Shown here: piece after piece, positions 1 to 5,169 of the stretch
How positions within the stretch are numbered: the first letter of the stretch is position 1
How the letters are laid out: each line of letters begins with the position of its first letter
NCBI GenBank assembly: GCA_964487155.1
Contig: CAZAQB010000134.1
Location: forward strand, 1-9,175
Direction of reading: 5' to 3'
Source: CAZAQB01 sp964487155
GTDB lineage: Bacteria > Pseudomonadota > Gammaproteobacteria > Nitrococcales > Nitrococcaceae
Length of the DNA: 9,175 bases
Translations under genes and position numbers: made by a program
The notes under the pieces: model-generated
The model's database searches: none
Seen by the model: the letters and a program-made list of their open reading frames with translations, nothing else
What the model was told of the DNA's origin: nothing

Positions 1-6
1 CAGGAA

Positions 7-192
7 CTACGCGAGCTGCGCTGCGCCGTCCAGGGTCACCAGGCGCCGCCTGGCGCGGTCTGCGTCCAGCCAGTGGGCCAGATACCAACCGATGTGCTTG
101 CCCGCCATGGGCGCAAGGAGAGCGCCGGCGGGCAGCGCATAGGCGCCGATGCGGTAGCTCATAGGGCTGCCAGGCTGCGATTCATGGGACAT
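7..192 (-). pseudogene. dusB: dusB remnant, tRNA-dihydrouridine synthase with the catalytic core deleted
   Basis: The reading frame gives a ~61-residue peptide. Residues ~11-29 (YRIGAYALPAG then LLAPMAG) match the start of DusB, whose E. coli form begins RIGQYQLRNRLIAAPMAG. The very next residues, KHIGWYLAHWLDADRARRR, match the C-terminal tail of the same enzyme (E. coli RKHVSWYLQ). DusB is normally about 320-340 residues and reduces uridines in tRNA using FMN. Here the FMN-binding barrel, the catalytic cysteine region and most of the tRNA-binding domain are absent, yet the join is in frame. The TAG stop at 7-9 is followed by codons for Phe-Leu, which resemble the continued family tail, so the stop may also be acquired. 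A GGAGG lies only one base before the ATG at 190-192, a poor spacing, and the alternative ATG at 160-162 has no clear ribosome site. The family match is from memory of the sequences. An assembly collapse is an alternative to a real deletion. Confidence 0.72.
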
Positions 193-204
193 ACCTCCGA
201 AGTT

Positions 205-239
205 TTGGTATCCGGGCTGCGGGCACTGCATGATACCAA
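205..239. promoter_or_regulatory. 8-bp inverted repeat TTGGTATC / GATACCAA, possible operator
   Basis: TTGGTATC at 205-212 and GATACCAA at 232-239 are perfect inverted copies separated by 19 bp. They sit between the dusB remnant (leftward) and the exported-protein gene (rightward), upstream of both. The spacing would place the half-sites about two and a half helical turns apart, which is unusual for a simple dimer operator. It could be a regulator site, a hairpin in the leader of the minus-strand transcript, or chance. No regulator is identifiable. Confidence 0.3.
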
Positions 240-253
240 GCGGGTGACCGAGG

Positions 254-274
254 GACCCGGACCGGGTCCGGGTC
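254..274. promoter_or_regulatory. Perfect 10-bp inverted repeat with one central base
   Basis: The arms GACCCGGACC (254-263) and GGTCCGGGTC (265-274) are exact reverse complements around a single G at 264. The palindrome ends 16 bp before the GGAGG ribosome site (291-295) of the exported-protein gene at 303, so it could be an operator for that gene. An RNA hairpin from it would have to open several central pairs to form a loop. The arms are entirely GC-rich with internal GGACC/GGTCC repetition, so some symmetry by composition is possible. Confidence 0.45.
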
Positions 275-302
275 GTTGCAGGCCATGACCGGAGGCTGGT
301 TC

Positions 303-782
303 ATGATGAGGTGGGGCATCCTGGCAGCAGCGGCGCTGGCCATGACGGTGGCGGCCGAGGCCGCCGCCGGCTGGCAGGCGAGCCTGGGCCAGGATCCGGT
401 GGACGGCCTGCGGCGCTGCCTGCTGGAGAGCGATGCAGTGGCCGTGGACGACGGCTACGCCCAGACCGCAGCCCAGGTGGTATATAACGGCCAGGCATTC
501 CTGCTGGTGGCCGACGCCCCCATGGACACCGCGTTCGGCGACCTGGGGGTCGCCGTGGACGCCTTCCCGCCGCTCGCGCCGGCACGCTTCGACGGCGACC
601 GGATCGCCATATTCGACCAGGCGCGTCAGCTGGAGGAACGCTTCCGGCGGGGCGCCCAGGCCCGCTTCCGCATGCGTTTCTGGCCCACCTGGCCCAGCAA
701 GGGCCTGGTAGAGATCCGTTTCGACCTCACCGGCTTCAGCCGGGGGCTGGCGCAGCTGCGGGACTGCGACAACCCGGGTTAG
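303..782 (+). CDS. Exported protein of unknown function (159 aa)
   Basis: I do not recognise the family. The N-terminus (MMRWGILAAAALAMTVAAEAA) looks like a Sec signal peptide: a short basic start, a ~14-residue hydrophobic core, and an AxA-like cleavage site near residues 20-22, so the mature protein of ~137 residues is probably periplasmic. The mature part has two cysteines, C39 and C155 (in LRDCDNPG near the end), which could form a disulfide. It shows no membrane segment, metal motif or lipobox. The region around residues 57-90 is rich in short hydrophobic strands, and residues 104-126 look helical and basic. I chose the ATG at 303 because GGAGG at 291-295 lies 7 bases upstream and it begins directly with the signal peptide; an upstream ATG at 276 would bury the signal. 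It stands alone: 93 bp separate it from the haem sensor gene downstream, which has its own ribosome site. Confidence 0.75.
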   Translation: MMRWGILAAAALAMTVAAEAAAGWQASLGQDPVDGLRRCLLESDAVAVDDGYAQTAAQVVYNGQAFLLVADAPMDTAFGDLGVAVDAFPPLAPARFDGDRIAIFDQARQLEERFRRGAQARFRMRFWPTWPSKGLVEIRFDLTGFSRGLAQLRDCDNPG

Positions 783-841
783 GGTGCTGACATTACCGGG
801 GTTTGGCGAGGCGGACCCCACACACGACTATCACGCCGGCT

Positions 842-857
842 GGCCCCGATCGGGGCC
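842..857. promoter_or_regulatory. 16-bp perfect palindrome GGCCCC-GATC-GGGGCC before the haem-sensor gene
   Basis: GGCCCCGATCGGGGCC is a perfect palindrome ending three bases before the AGGAGG ribosome site (861-866) of the gene at 876. As RNA it would give a six-pair all-GC stem with a GATC loop, which could end transcription from upstream or limit ribosome access. As DNA it could be an operator. There is no T-tract, so a classical intrinsic terminator is not supported. Confidence 0.35.
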
Positions 858-875
858 TGCAGGAGGAAAAGCCCC

Positions 876-1748
876 ATGGGTTTGCGCACCAAGTTCAATC
901 TGGTGATGCTGGTGTCCTTCGCGGTCGGCCTGGGGCTCGCCGGCTACCTGGCCGACCGCATCCTGCAGCGCAACGCCCGGGCGGAGGTGGTGCAGAACGC
1001 CCGCATCATGATGGAGAGCGCGCTGGCGATCCGCGCCTACACGGCGAGCCAGGTGCGGCCCCTGCTGGAGCTGCAGATGCGCCGCCAGTTCCTGCCGGTG
1101 TCCGTGCCCTCCTATGCCGCCCAGACCAACTTCGCCAAGCTGCGGGGAGAATTTCCCGACTACACGTATAAGGAGGCCGCCCTCAACCCCACCAATCCGG
1201 CGGACCGCGCCACCGACTGGGAGGCGGACCTCATCCACGCCTTCCGCAACGACCCGGACCAGCAGGAGCTGGTGGTGGAACGCAGCGCCGCCACCGGGCC
1301 CAGCCTGGTCCTGGCCCGGCCGCTGACAGTGGGCTCCGAGAGCTGCCTGCAGTGCCACAGCCAGCCGGAGCAGGCGCCGGCGACCATGCGCGCCCTGTAC
1401 GGCGACAGCAATGGCTACGGCTGGCAGCTGGGGGAGGTGATTGGCGCCCAGGTGGTGAGCATTCCCATGTCGGTGCCCCTGGAGCGGGCCCAGGCCACCT
1501 TCGCCACTTTCATGGGCGGCCTGGCGGGGGCCTTCGTGCTGGTGCTGGTGCTGATGAACGTGCTGCTGCACGTGGTGGTGATCCGGCCCATCGTGCGCAT
1601 GGCCCGGGTCGCCGAGGCGGTCAGCACCGGCGACGCCGAGGCGCCCGAGTACCAGCCTTCCGGCAGCGACGAGGTGGCCACCCTGGGGCGGGCCTTCAAC
1701 CGCATGCGCCGGAGCATGGAGAACGCCATGAAGCTGCTGGAAGAGTAG
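876..1748 (+). CDS. Membrane haem sensor: DUF3365 (Tll0287-like) periplasmic domain plus HAMP
   Basis: This is a 290-residue sensor protein. A first membrane helix spans residues ~8-27 and a second ~211-235, leaving residues ~28-210 outside the inner membrane. That domain resembles the DUF3365/Tll0287-like PAS-fold family and carries CLQCH at 157-161, the CxxCH signature for covalent c-type haem attachment, with a downstream YGDSNGYGWQLGEVIGA stretch typical of the family. Residues ~236-285 form a HAMP linker (IRPIVRMARVAEAVSTGD, then DEVATLGRAFNRM), and the protein ends right after it. There is no kinase, GGDEF or methyl-accepting output domain, so the signal must pass to a partner. AGGAGG at 861-866, nine bases upstream, fixes the ATG at 876. 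The Ser/Thr kinase gene begins 3 bp after the stop, which makes it the obvious partner. The domain reading is solid; haem loading, ligand and partner are inferred. Confidence 0.88.
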   Translation: MGLRTKFNLVMLVSFAVGLGLAGYLADRILQRNARAEVVQNARIMMESALAIRAYTASQVRPLLELQMRRQFLPVSVPSYAAQTNFAKLRGEFPDYTYKEAALNPTNPADRATDWEADLIHAFRNDPDQQELVVERSAATGPSLVLARPLTVGSESCLQCHSQPEQAPATMRALYGDSNGYGWQLGEVIGAQVVSIPMSVPLERAQATFATFMGGLAGAFVLVLVLMNVLLHVVVIRPIVRMARVAEAVSTGDAEAPEYQPSGSDEVATLGRAFNRMRRSMENAMKLLEE

Positions 1749-1751
1749 GGC

Positions 1752-3071
1752 GTGCCTGACCCGGGCAAGCCCCGCCACGGCACCGCGCCCGAGCGCCTGG
1801 GCCGCTACCGGGTGGACGCCGTGCTGGGCCGTGGGGCGATGGGCACCGTCTACCGTGGTCACGACGAGCGCATCGACCGTCCGGTGGCCCTCAAGACAGT
1901 CCGCGAGGAGCTGCTGGCCGGCAGCGGCGGCGCGGACTTCCTGGAACGCTTCCGGCGCGAGGTACAGGCGGCCGGCCGCTGCAGCCATCCCAACATAGTC
2001 GCCGTGTACGACTACTCCGACGCGCCGCCCACCCCCTACATCGTCATGGAACTGCTGGAGGGCGCCAGCCTGGCGGCCCACGTGGCCGGCCCCCGGCGCA
2101 TTCCGCCGGCCGAAGCGCTGCCGGTGATCGGACAGCTGCTGAACGCCCTGCACTTCGCCCACTCACTGGACATCGTGCACCGGGACGTGAAGCCCGCCAA
2201 CGTCATGCTGCTGCCGGACGGCCGGGTGAAGGTGGCGGATTTCGGCGTCGCCCGGCTGGGGGAGGCGGCCGGCGCGGCGACCCTGGTGGGCACGCCCCAC
2301 TACATGTCCCCGGAACAGTGGCACGGCGGCCCCGTGGATGCCCGCAGCGACATCTATTCAGCCGCCGCCGTGCTGTTCGAGATGCTCGCCGGCGAGCGGC
2401 CGCCGCCGGCAGGGGCGGGGGCGAGTGCGCCCGGCGAACACCCGCGGATCCCCAAGGGCTGGCAGGAGAGCCTCAACAGGGCATTGGCCCCGGACCCGGC
2501 GCAGCGCTTCCCCAGCGCCCGGGAATTCTCCGAGGCGCTGTTCGAAAATGCCCCGGAAGAAGCCGCTGCGGGCCCGGCCGATGCCACCGTGGTGCGGCCA
2601 GCCGGGCTGGAGGCGCCACCGGCGCCGAGCCCGGGCGGCTGGGACCCGCAGATCCTGCTCCGCGCCGAACAGGAACTCACCCAGTACATCGGCCCCATCG
2701 CCCGGGTGCTGGTGCGCCGGCGGGCCGCCGAGGCGGCCAGCCTCGACGAGCTCTGCCGCAGCCTGGCCCGCAACATCCCGGAGCCCAGGGAGCAGGAGAG
2801 ATTCCTGCGTCGTGCCAGCGGCGCTTCCACCACCCTCGGGCGCACCACCACCGCCGGCAGCGCCCCTGGCGCATCGACCCTGCCGGAGGCGGAACTGGAG
2901 GCCGCCCGCCGCCACCTGGCCCAGTTCGTGGGGCCCATCGCCCGGGTCCTGGTGAACCGGGCAGCGCGCCGCGCCCATACGCTGCCCGACCTCTACCTGT
3001 CCCTGGCGGACTCGGTGCCAGCCGGCGACCGGGAACGCTTTCTGGCCGGACAACCGGCCCCCGATGCCTGA
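1752..3071 (+). CDS. Soluble Ser/Thr protein kinase (Hanks type) with duplicated C-terminal module
   Basis: This is a 439-residue cytosolic kinase. The catalytic domain covers residues ~18-265 and all key motifs are intact: glycine loop GRGAMG at 26-31, ATP lysine K48 in VALK, HRDVKPAN at 143-150 with catalytic D145, DFG at 163-165, TPHYMSPEQ in the activation segment, and D200 in the DIYS helix. It should phosphorylate Ser/Thr of partner proteins and itself. An Ala/Pro-rich linker (~266-297) leads to two copies of a ~55-residue module (~299-353 and ~379-432), separated by a Ser/Thr-rich stretch that could be autophosphorylated. There is no membrane segment or sensor domain, unlike PknB-type receptor kinases. 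The start is GTG at 1752, with GGAAGAG at 1739-1745 six bases upstream inside the previous gene; the stop-to-start gap is 3 bp, indicating co-transcription and coupling with the DUF3365-HAMP gene. Kinase identity is certain; the link to the haem sensor is inferred from context. Confidence 0.95.
   Translation: MPDPGKPRHGTAPERLGRYRVDAVLGRGAMGTVYRGHDERIDRPVALKTVREELLAGSGGADFLERFRREVQAAGRCSHPNIVAVYDYSDAPPTPYIVMELLEGASLAAHVAGPRRIPPAEALPVIGQLLNALHFAHSLDIVHRDVKPANVMLLPDGRVKVADFGVARLGEAAGAATLVGTPHYMSPEQWHGGPVDARSDIYSAAAVLFEMLAGERPPPAGAGASAPGEHPRIPKGWQESLNRALAPDPAQRFPSAREFSEALFENAPEEAAAGPADATVVRPAGLEAPPAPSPGGWDPQILLRAEQELTQYIGPIARVLVRRRAAEAASLDELCRSLARNIPEPREQERFLRRASGASTTLGRTTTAGSAPGASTLPEAELEAARRHLAQFVGPIARVLVNRAARRAHTLPDLYLSLADSVPAGDRERFLAGQPAPDA
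2646..3047 (+). repeat. Tandem protein-level duplication inside the kinase C-terminus
   Basis: Kinase residues ~299-353 (2646-2810) and ~379-432 (2886-3047) align with each other. Shared landmarks in order are a charged helix (ILLRAEQEL versus ELEAARRHL), then TQYIGPIARVLVRRRAA versus AQFVGPIARVLVNRAAR, then a second helix (LDELCRSLARNIP versus LPDLYLSLADSVP), and an ending ERFL in both. The nucleotide copies have diverged apart from the run encoding GPIARVLV, so the duplication is old. The function is unknown; a protein-interaction or dimerisation module is plausible. Confidence 0.85.
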
Positions 3072-3105
3072 ACCTGCAGGCAGATCGATGACCTGATCCG
3101 CTGCC

Positions 3106-3111
3106 TATAAT
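3106..3111 (+). promoter_or_regulatory. Possible -10 box TATAAT for the FMN reductase gene
   Basis: A perfect TATAAT stands out in GC-rich DNA 46 bp before the ATG at 3157, in the 85-bp gap after the kinase gene. No good -35 element is found 16-18 bp upstream, and the TG at 3102-3103 is one base off the extended -10 position. It suggests the reductase has its own promoter and is not simply read through from the kinase. Confidence 0.4.
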
Positions 3112-3156
3112 TCTGCCCGTCGGCCGCCACCGGGTCGGCGCATCCAAGGAGAGCCC

Positions 3157-3732
3157 ATGTCTGCACCACAACTGCTGGCCTTCGCGGGAAGCACCCGCCG
3201 GGAGTCCTTCAACAAGCGTCTGCTGCCCATCCTCAGCCGTGGCGCGGAGCGGGCCGGGGCGAGAGTCACGACGCTGGACCTGCGCGACTACCCGATGCCG
3301 CTCTATGACGGTGACCTGGAGGCGGAGCAGGGGGTGCCAGCCGCGGCCCTGGAACTGCGGGGCCTGCTCAAGTCCAGCAGCGGGCTGCTGCTGGCCTGCC
3401 CCGAGTACAACAGCTCCATCAGCGGCGTGCTCAAGAACACCATCGACTGGGTGTCCCGGCCGGTGGAGGGGGAGGAGGGCCTGGCCAGCCTGCGCGGCAA
3501 GGTCGTCGGCCTGGTGAGCGCCTCTCCCGGCGGCCTGGGCGGGCTCCGGGGGCTGGTGCATGTGCGCGCCATACTCGGCAACCTGGGCTGCCTGGTGGTG
3601 CCCCAGCAGGTGGCGGTGGGTGGCGCGGGCAAGGCCTTTGACGAGTCCGGTGAGCTTCGTGACCAGGACCTGACCAGCCGGGTCGAGGCAGTGGCGGAGG
3701 CGGTCGCGGACCTGGCAGCCTGTCGGACTTAG
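3157..3732 (+). CDS. NAD(P)H-dependent FMN reductase, flavodoxin-like fold
   Basis: This 191-residue protein belongs to the NADPH-dependent FMN reductase / azoreductase-like family (flavodoxin-like fold), which uses NAD(P)H to reduce bound FMN and passes electrons to quinones, azo compounds, metals or other acceptors. The FMN phosphate loop is AFAGSTRRESFNKRL at ~9-23, and the flavin-ring loop PEYNSSISGVLKNTIDWVSRP at ~82-102 is the clearest family signature. SPGGLGGLRG at ~123-132 forms another flavin loop. It has no signal or membrane segment and is cytosolic. AAGGAG at 3146-3151, five bases upstream, fixes the start. The last residues (AACRT) and the stop codon lie within the left terminal repeat of the palindromic element at 3712-3879, so the native C-terminus was probably replaced by element sequence. 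All core motifs lie far upstream and the enzyme is likely active. The physiological acceptor is unknown. Confidence 0.92.
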   Translation: MSAPQLLAFAGSTRRESFNKRLLPILSRGAERAGARVTTLDLRDYPMPLYDGDLEAEQGVPAAALELRGLLKSSSGLLLACPEYNSSISGVLKNTIDWVSRPVEGEEGLASLRGKVVGLVSASPGGLGGLRGLVHVRAILGNLGCLVVPQQVAVGGAGKAFDESGELRDQDLTSRVEAVAEAVADLAACRT

Positions 3733-3879
3733 GTGCCCGTCGCGAGCCGAGTGGGAGAGCGAGGTCAGTTTTTCGATCGTTTGAGGAGAATAGCCGTCGC
3801 TATTCGACGAAAAGGATCGGAAAAATGGGCGGCTATCCCATCGGCGCAGTAGGAGCAGCCTAAGTCGACAGGCTGCCAG
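3712..3879. mobile_element. MITE-like palindromic element (~168 bp) with ~21-bp terminal inverted repeats
   Basis: The left end CTGGCAGCCTGTCGG... (3712-3733) and right end CCTAAGTCGACAGGCTGCCAG (3859-3879) are inverted copies differing by one inserted base. Nested pairs share the same centre: GCCGAGTGGGA (3746-3756) with TCCCATCGGC (3836-3845), TTTTTCGATC (3769-3778) with GATCGGAAAAA (3815-3825), and a perfect seven-pair hairpin GAATAGC-CGTC-GCTATTC (3788-3805). The element therefore folds on itself along its whole length. It is less GC-rich than its surroundings and carries no transposase, as expected of a non-autonomous MITE or large REP-like element. No clear target duplication is visible at the borders. 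A structured non-coding RNA is an alternative. It supplies the stop codon of the reductase gene. Confidence 0.65.
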
Positions 3880-3892
3880 CCGCGCGGCTGGC
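3875..3892. repeat. 18-bp perfect palindrome at the right border of the element
   Basis: GCCAGCCGCGCGGCTGGC is a perfect palindrome (seven-pair stem, four-base GCGC loop) that overlaps the last five bases of the right terminal repeat. It lies 143 bp after the reductase stop. No T-tract follows, so it is not a typical intrinsic terminator. It may be the target sequence used by the element, since MITE and REP-type elements often insert at palindromes, or a Rho-independent-like end lacking the U run. Confidence 0.45.
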
Positions 3893-3919
3893 GCGATGAA
3901 GTTCCGCCCGGCTCATTCC

Positions 3920-3942
3920 TTATCCACAGTTGCTGTGGATAA
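3920..3942. promoter_or_regulatory. Face-to-face pair of perfect DnaA boxes
   Basis: TTATCCACA at 3920-3928 and TGTGGATAA at 3934-3942 are two perfect high-affinity DnaA boxes in inverted orientation, 5 bp apart. A near-match follows at 3946-3954. Such pairs bind the initiator DnaA in replication origins, DnaA-titrating sites and DnaA-regulated promoters. The same symmetry could form a nine-pair hairpin in RNA, but the exact match of both arms to the DnaA consensus favours a protein-binding site. Confidence 0.6.
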
Positions 3943-4125
3943 AGGTGTGGAACAAATCTGGATAGAGGGCGCAAACCACGGCCCCCATTGGCTTGGAAAC
4001 AGATCGTCGACATTTTCATCAAGACATGGAAAACTTCGAAAAGTCAGTGTCTTGTGTCGTTTTCGTTAGAATTGGTCCGGTCACCTCCCTGCAATCTTAC
4101 TATTGCGTTGCAACAAAGCGGCGGT

Positions 4126-4134
4126 TGTGAATAA
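4126..4134 (-). promoter_or_regulatory. Third DnaA box (TTATTCACA on the minus strand)
   Basis: TGTGAATAA on the plus strand is the reverse complement of TTATTCACA, another perfect TTATNCACA match. It lies ~185 bp right of the inverted pair and 66 bp before the dehydrogenase start codon, within the leader or promoter zone of that operon. Confidence 0.5.
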
Positions 4135-4200
4135 CCCACCGCCGTGGCAGGGGCCGATGGGCCGGACTCGTTCCGAGCAACCCAACCCCGAGGGGTAACA

Positions 4201-5169
4201 ATGGCTTCCGTATTTCTTGACCGCAGCTCCCTGGATCTGGGGGACCTGGACCTCTCCGCCCTGGAGGGCGCCGCCCCCGGACTGCGCTACTTCGATGCCA
4301 CCGCGCCGGAGCAGGTGGCGGAGCGACTGGCGGACGCCGAGCTTGCCATCGTCAACAAGGTGGTGCTCGACCGCTCCACCCTGTTGAACAGCCCGCGGCT
4401 ACGGCTGGTCTGCGTGGTGGCCACTGGGACCAACAACATCGACCTGGAGGCCGCCCGGCAGGCGGGCATCACGGTGGTCAACTGCCGGGGCTACGGCACC
4501 GACTCCCTGGCCCAGCATGTCATGCTCATGATGCTGGCCATGACCCGCAGCCTGCTTGCCTACCAGACGTCGGTGGCGGCCGGCGAGTGGCAGCGGGCGA
4601 GCCAGTTCTGCCTGCTGGACCATCCCATCGAGGAACTGGGAGACAAGACCCTCGGCATCGTCGGCTATGGGACTATCGGCCAGGCGGTGGCCCGGCTGGC
4701 GGAAGCCTTCGGCATGACGGTGCGTCTGGCGCAGCGCCCCGGCAGCGCCAAGCCGGCGCCGGATCGCGAGCCCCTGGCCGAGCTGCTCCCCGAGGTGGAC
4801 GTCCTGACACTGCACTGCCCGCTGACTCCCGACACCCGCAACCTGATCGGTGCCGGGGAGCTTGACCGCATGAAGCGCCATGCGCTGCTCATCAACGCGG
4901 CCCGGGGGGGCGTCGTGGACGAGCAGGCCCTGGCGGAGGCCCTGCGAGCGCGCCGGATTGGAGGCGCCGCCGTGGACGTGCTCAGCGAAGAGCCGCCGGT
5001 CTCCGGCAACCCCCTGCTGGAGCCGGGCATACCCAACCTGCTGGTCACTCCTCACTGTGCCTGGGGCAGCCGCACCGCCCGCCAGCGCATCGTCGCCCAG
5101 ACGGCAGAGAACATCGACGCCTGGCGCCGCGGAGAGGCGCTGCGCGTGGTGGCCGCGCCGCAACGCTGA
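4201..5169 (+). CDS. D-2-hydroxyacid dehydrogenase, glycerate dehydrogenase/hydroxypyruvate reductase-like
   Basis: This 322-residue cytosolic enzyme of the D-isomer-specific 2-hydroxyacid dehydrogenase family interconverts a 2-keto acid and a D-2-hydroxy acid with NAD(P)H. The substrate loop ATGTNNID is at 74-81, the Rossmann glycine motif GYGTIG at 155-160, the catalytic arginine R235 in NAARGGVVDE, E264 in SEEPP, and H285 in TPHCAW. The TPHxAWxS context resembles glycerate dehydrogenase/hydroxypyruvate reductase (HprA) enzymes. After the second Rossmann strand the residues are AQRP (177-180) with no acidic residue for the NAD ribose, so NADP(H) preference is inferred. Length is typical. 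ATG 4201 is preferred because GAGGGG sits five bases upstream; an in-frame ATG at 4144 would add an unsupported 19-residue extension. It is the first gene of an operon, overlapping mtfA by one base (tgATG). The exact substrate is not determinable. Confidence 0.93.
   Translation: MASVFLDRSSLDLGDLDLSALEGAAPGLRYFDATAPEQVAERLADAELAIVNKVVLDRSTLLNSPRLRLVCVVATGTNNIDLEAARQAGITVVNCRGYGTDSLAQHVMLMMLAMTRSLLAYQTSVAAGEWQRASQFCLLDHPIEELGDKTLGIVGYGTIGQAVARLAEAFGMTVRLAQRPGSAKPAPDREPLAELLPEVDVLTLHCPLTPDTRNLIGAGELDRMKRHALLINAARGGVVDEQALAEALRARRIGGAAVDVLSEEPPVSGNPLLEPGIPNLLVTPHCAWGSRTARQRIVAQTAENIDAWRRGEALRVVAAPQR

Larger units (their letters stand above)
3880..4200. other. Non-coding, relatively AT-rich intergenic region with DnaA boxes
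   Basis: This stretch of ~320 bp between the palindromic element and the dehydrogenase gene holds no convincing gene. It is clearly less GC-rich than the flanking genes, especially ~3905-3960 and ~4010-4075. It contains three perfect matches to the DnaA box TTATNCACA, a weaker TGTGGAACA at 3946-3954, and AT-rich runs such as those at 4026-4045 and 4058-4074. A TAGAAT at 4067-4072 could be the -10 box of the operon starting at 4201, though no matching -35 is clear. The last ~60 bp return to GC-rich sequence with the GAGGGG ribosome site at 4190-4195. Confidence 0.6.

Noticed and set aside
831..2162. 443-codon minus-strand frame opposite the haem sensor and kinase
   Set aside because: His/Gln/Gly-rich shadow translation with no domain; the plus strand is clearly coding.
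3065..3082. Hairpin TGCCTG/CAGGCA around the kinase stop codon as a terminator
   Set aside because: Only six pairs with a six-base loop and no T-tract; too weak to call.
3765..4022. 85-codon minus-strand reading frame across the palindromic element and the DnaA boxes
   Set aside because: It spans the repeat structure and non-coding AT-rich DNA, has no recognisable domain or good ribosome site, and its codon use differs from the real genes.
4144..4200. Upstream in-frame ATG that would extend the dehydrogenase by 19 residues
   Set aside because: No ribosome site near it and no family similarity in the extension, while the ATG at 4201 has GAGGGG at ideal spacing.
3880..4200. Calling this stretch a confirmed chromosomal or plasmid origin
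   Set aside because: DnaA boxes are present, but there are no clear AT-rich unwinding repeats, too few boxes, and no replication genes next to it; kept only as a finding to test.
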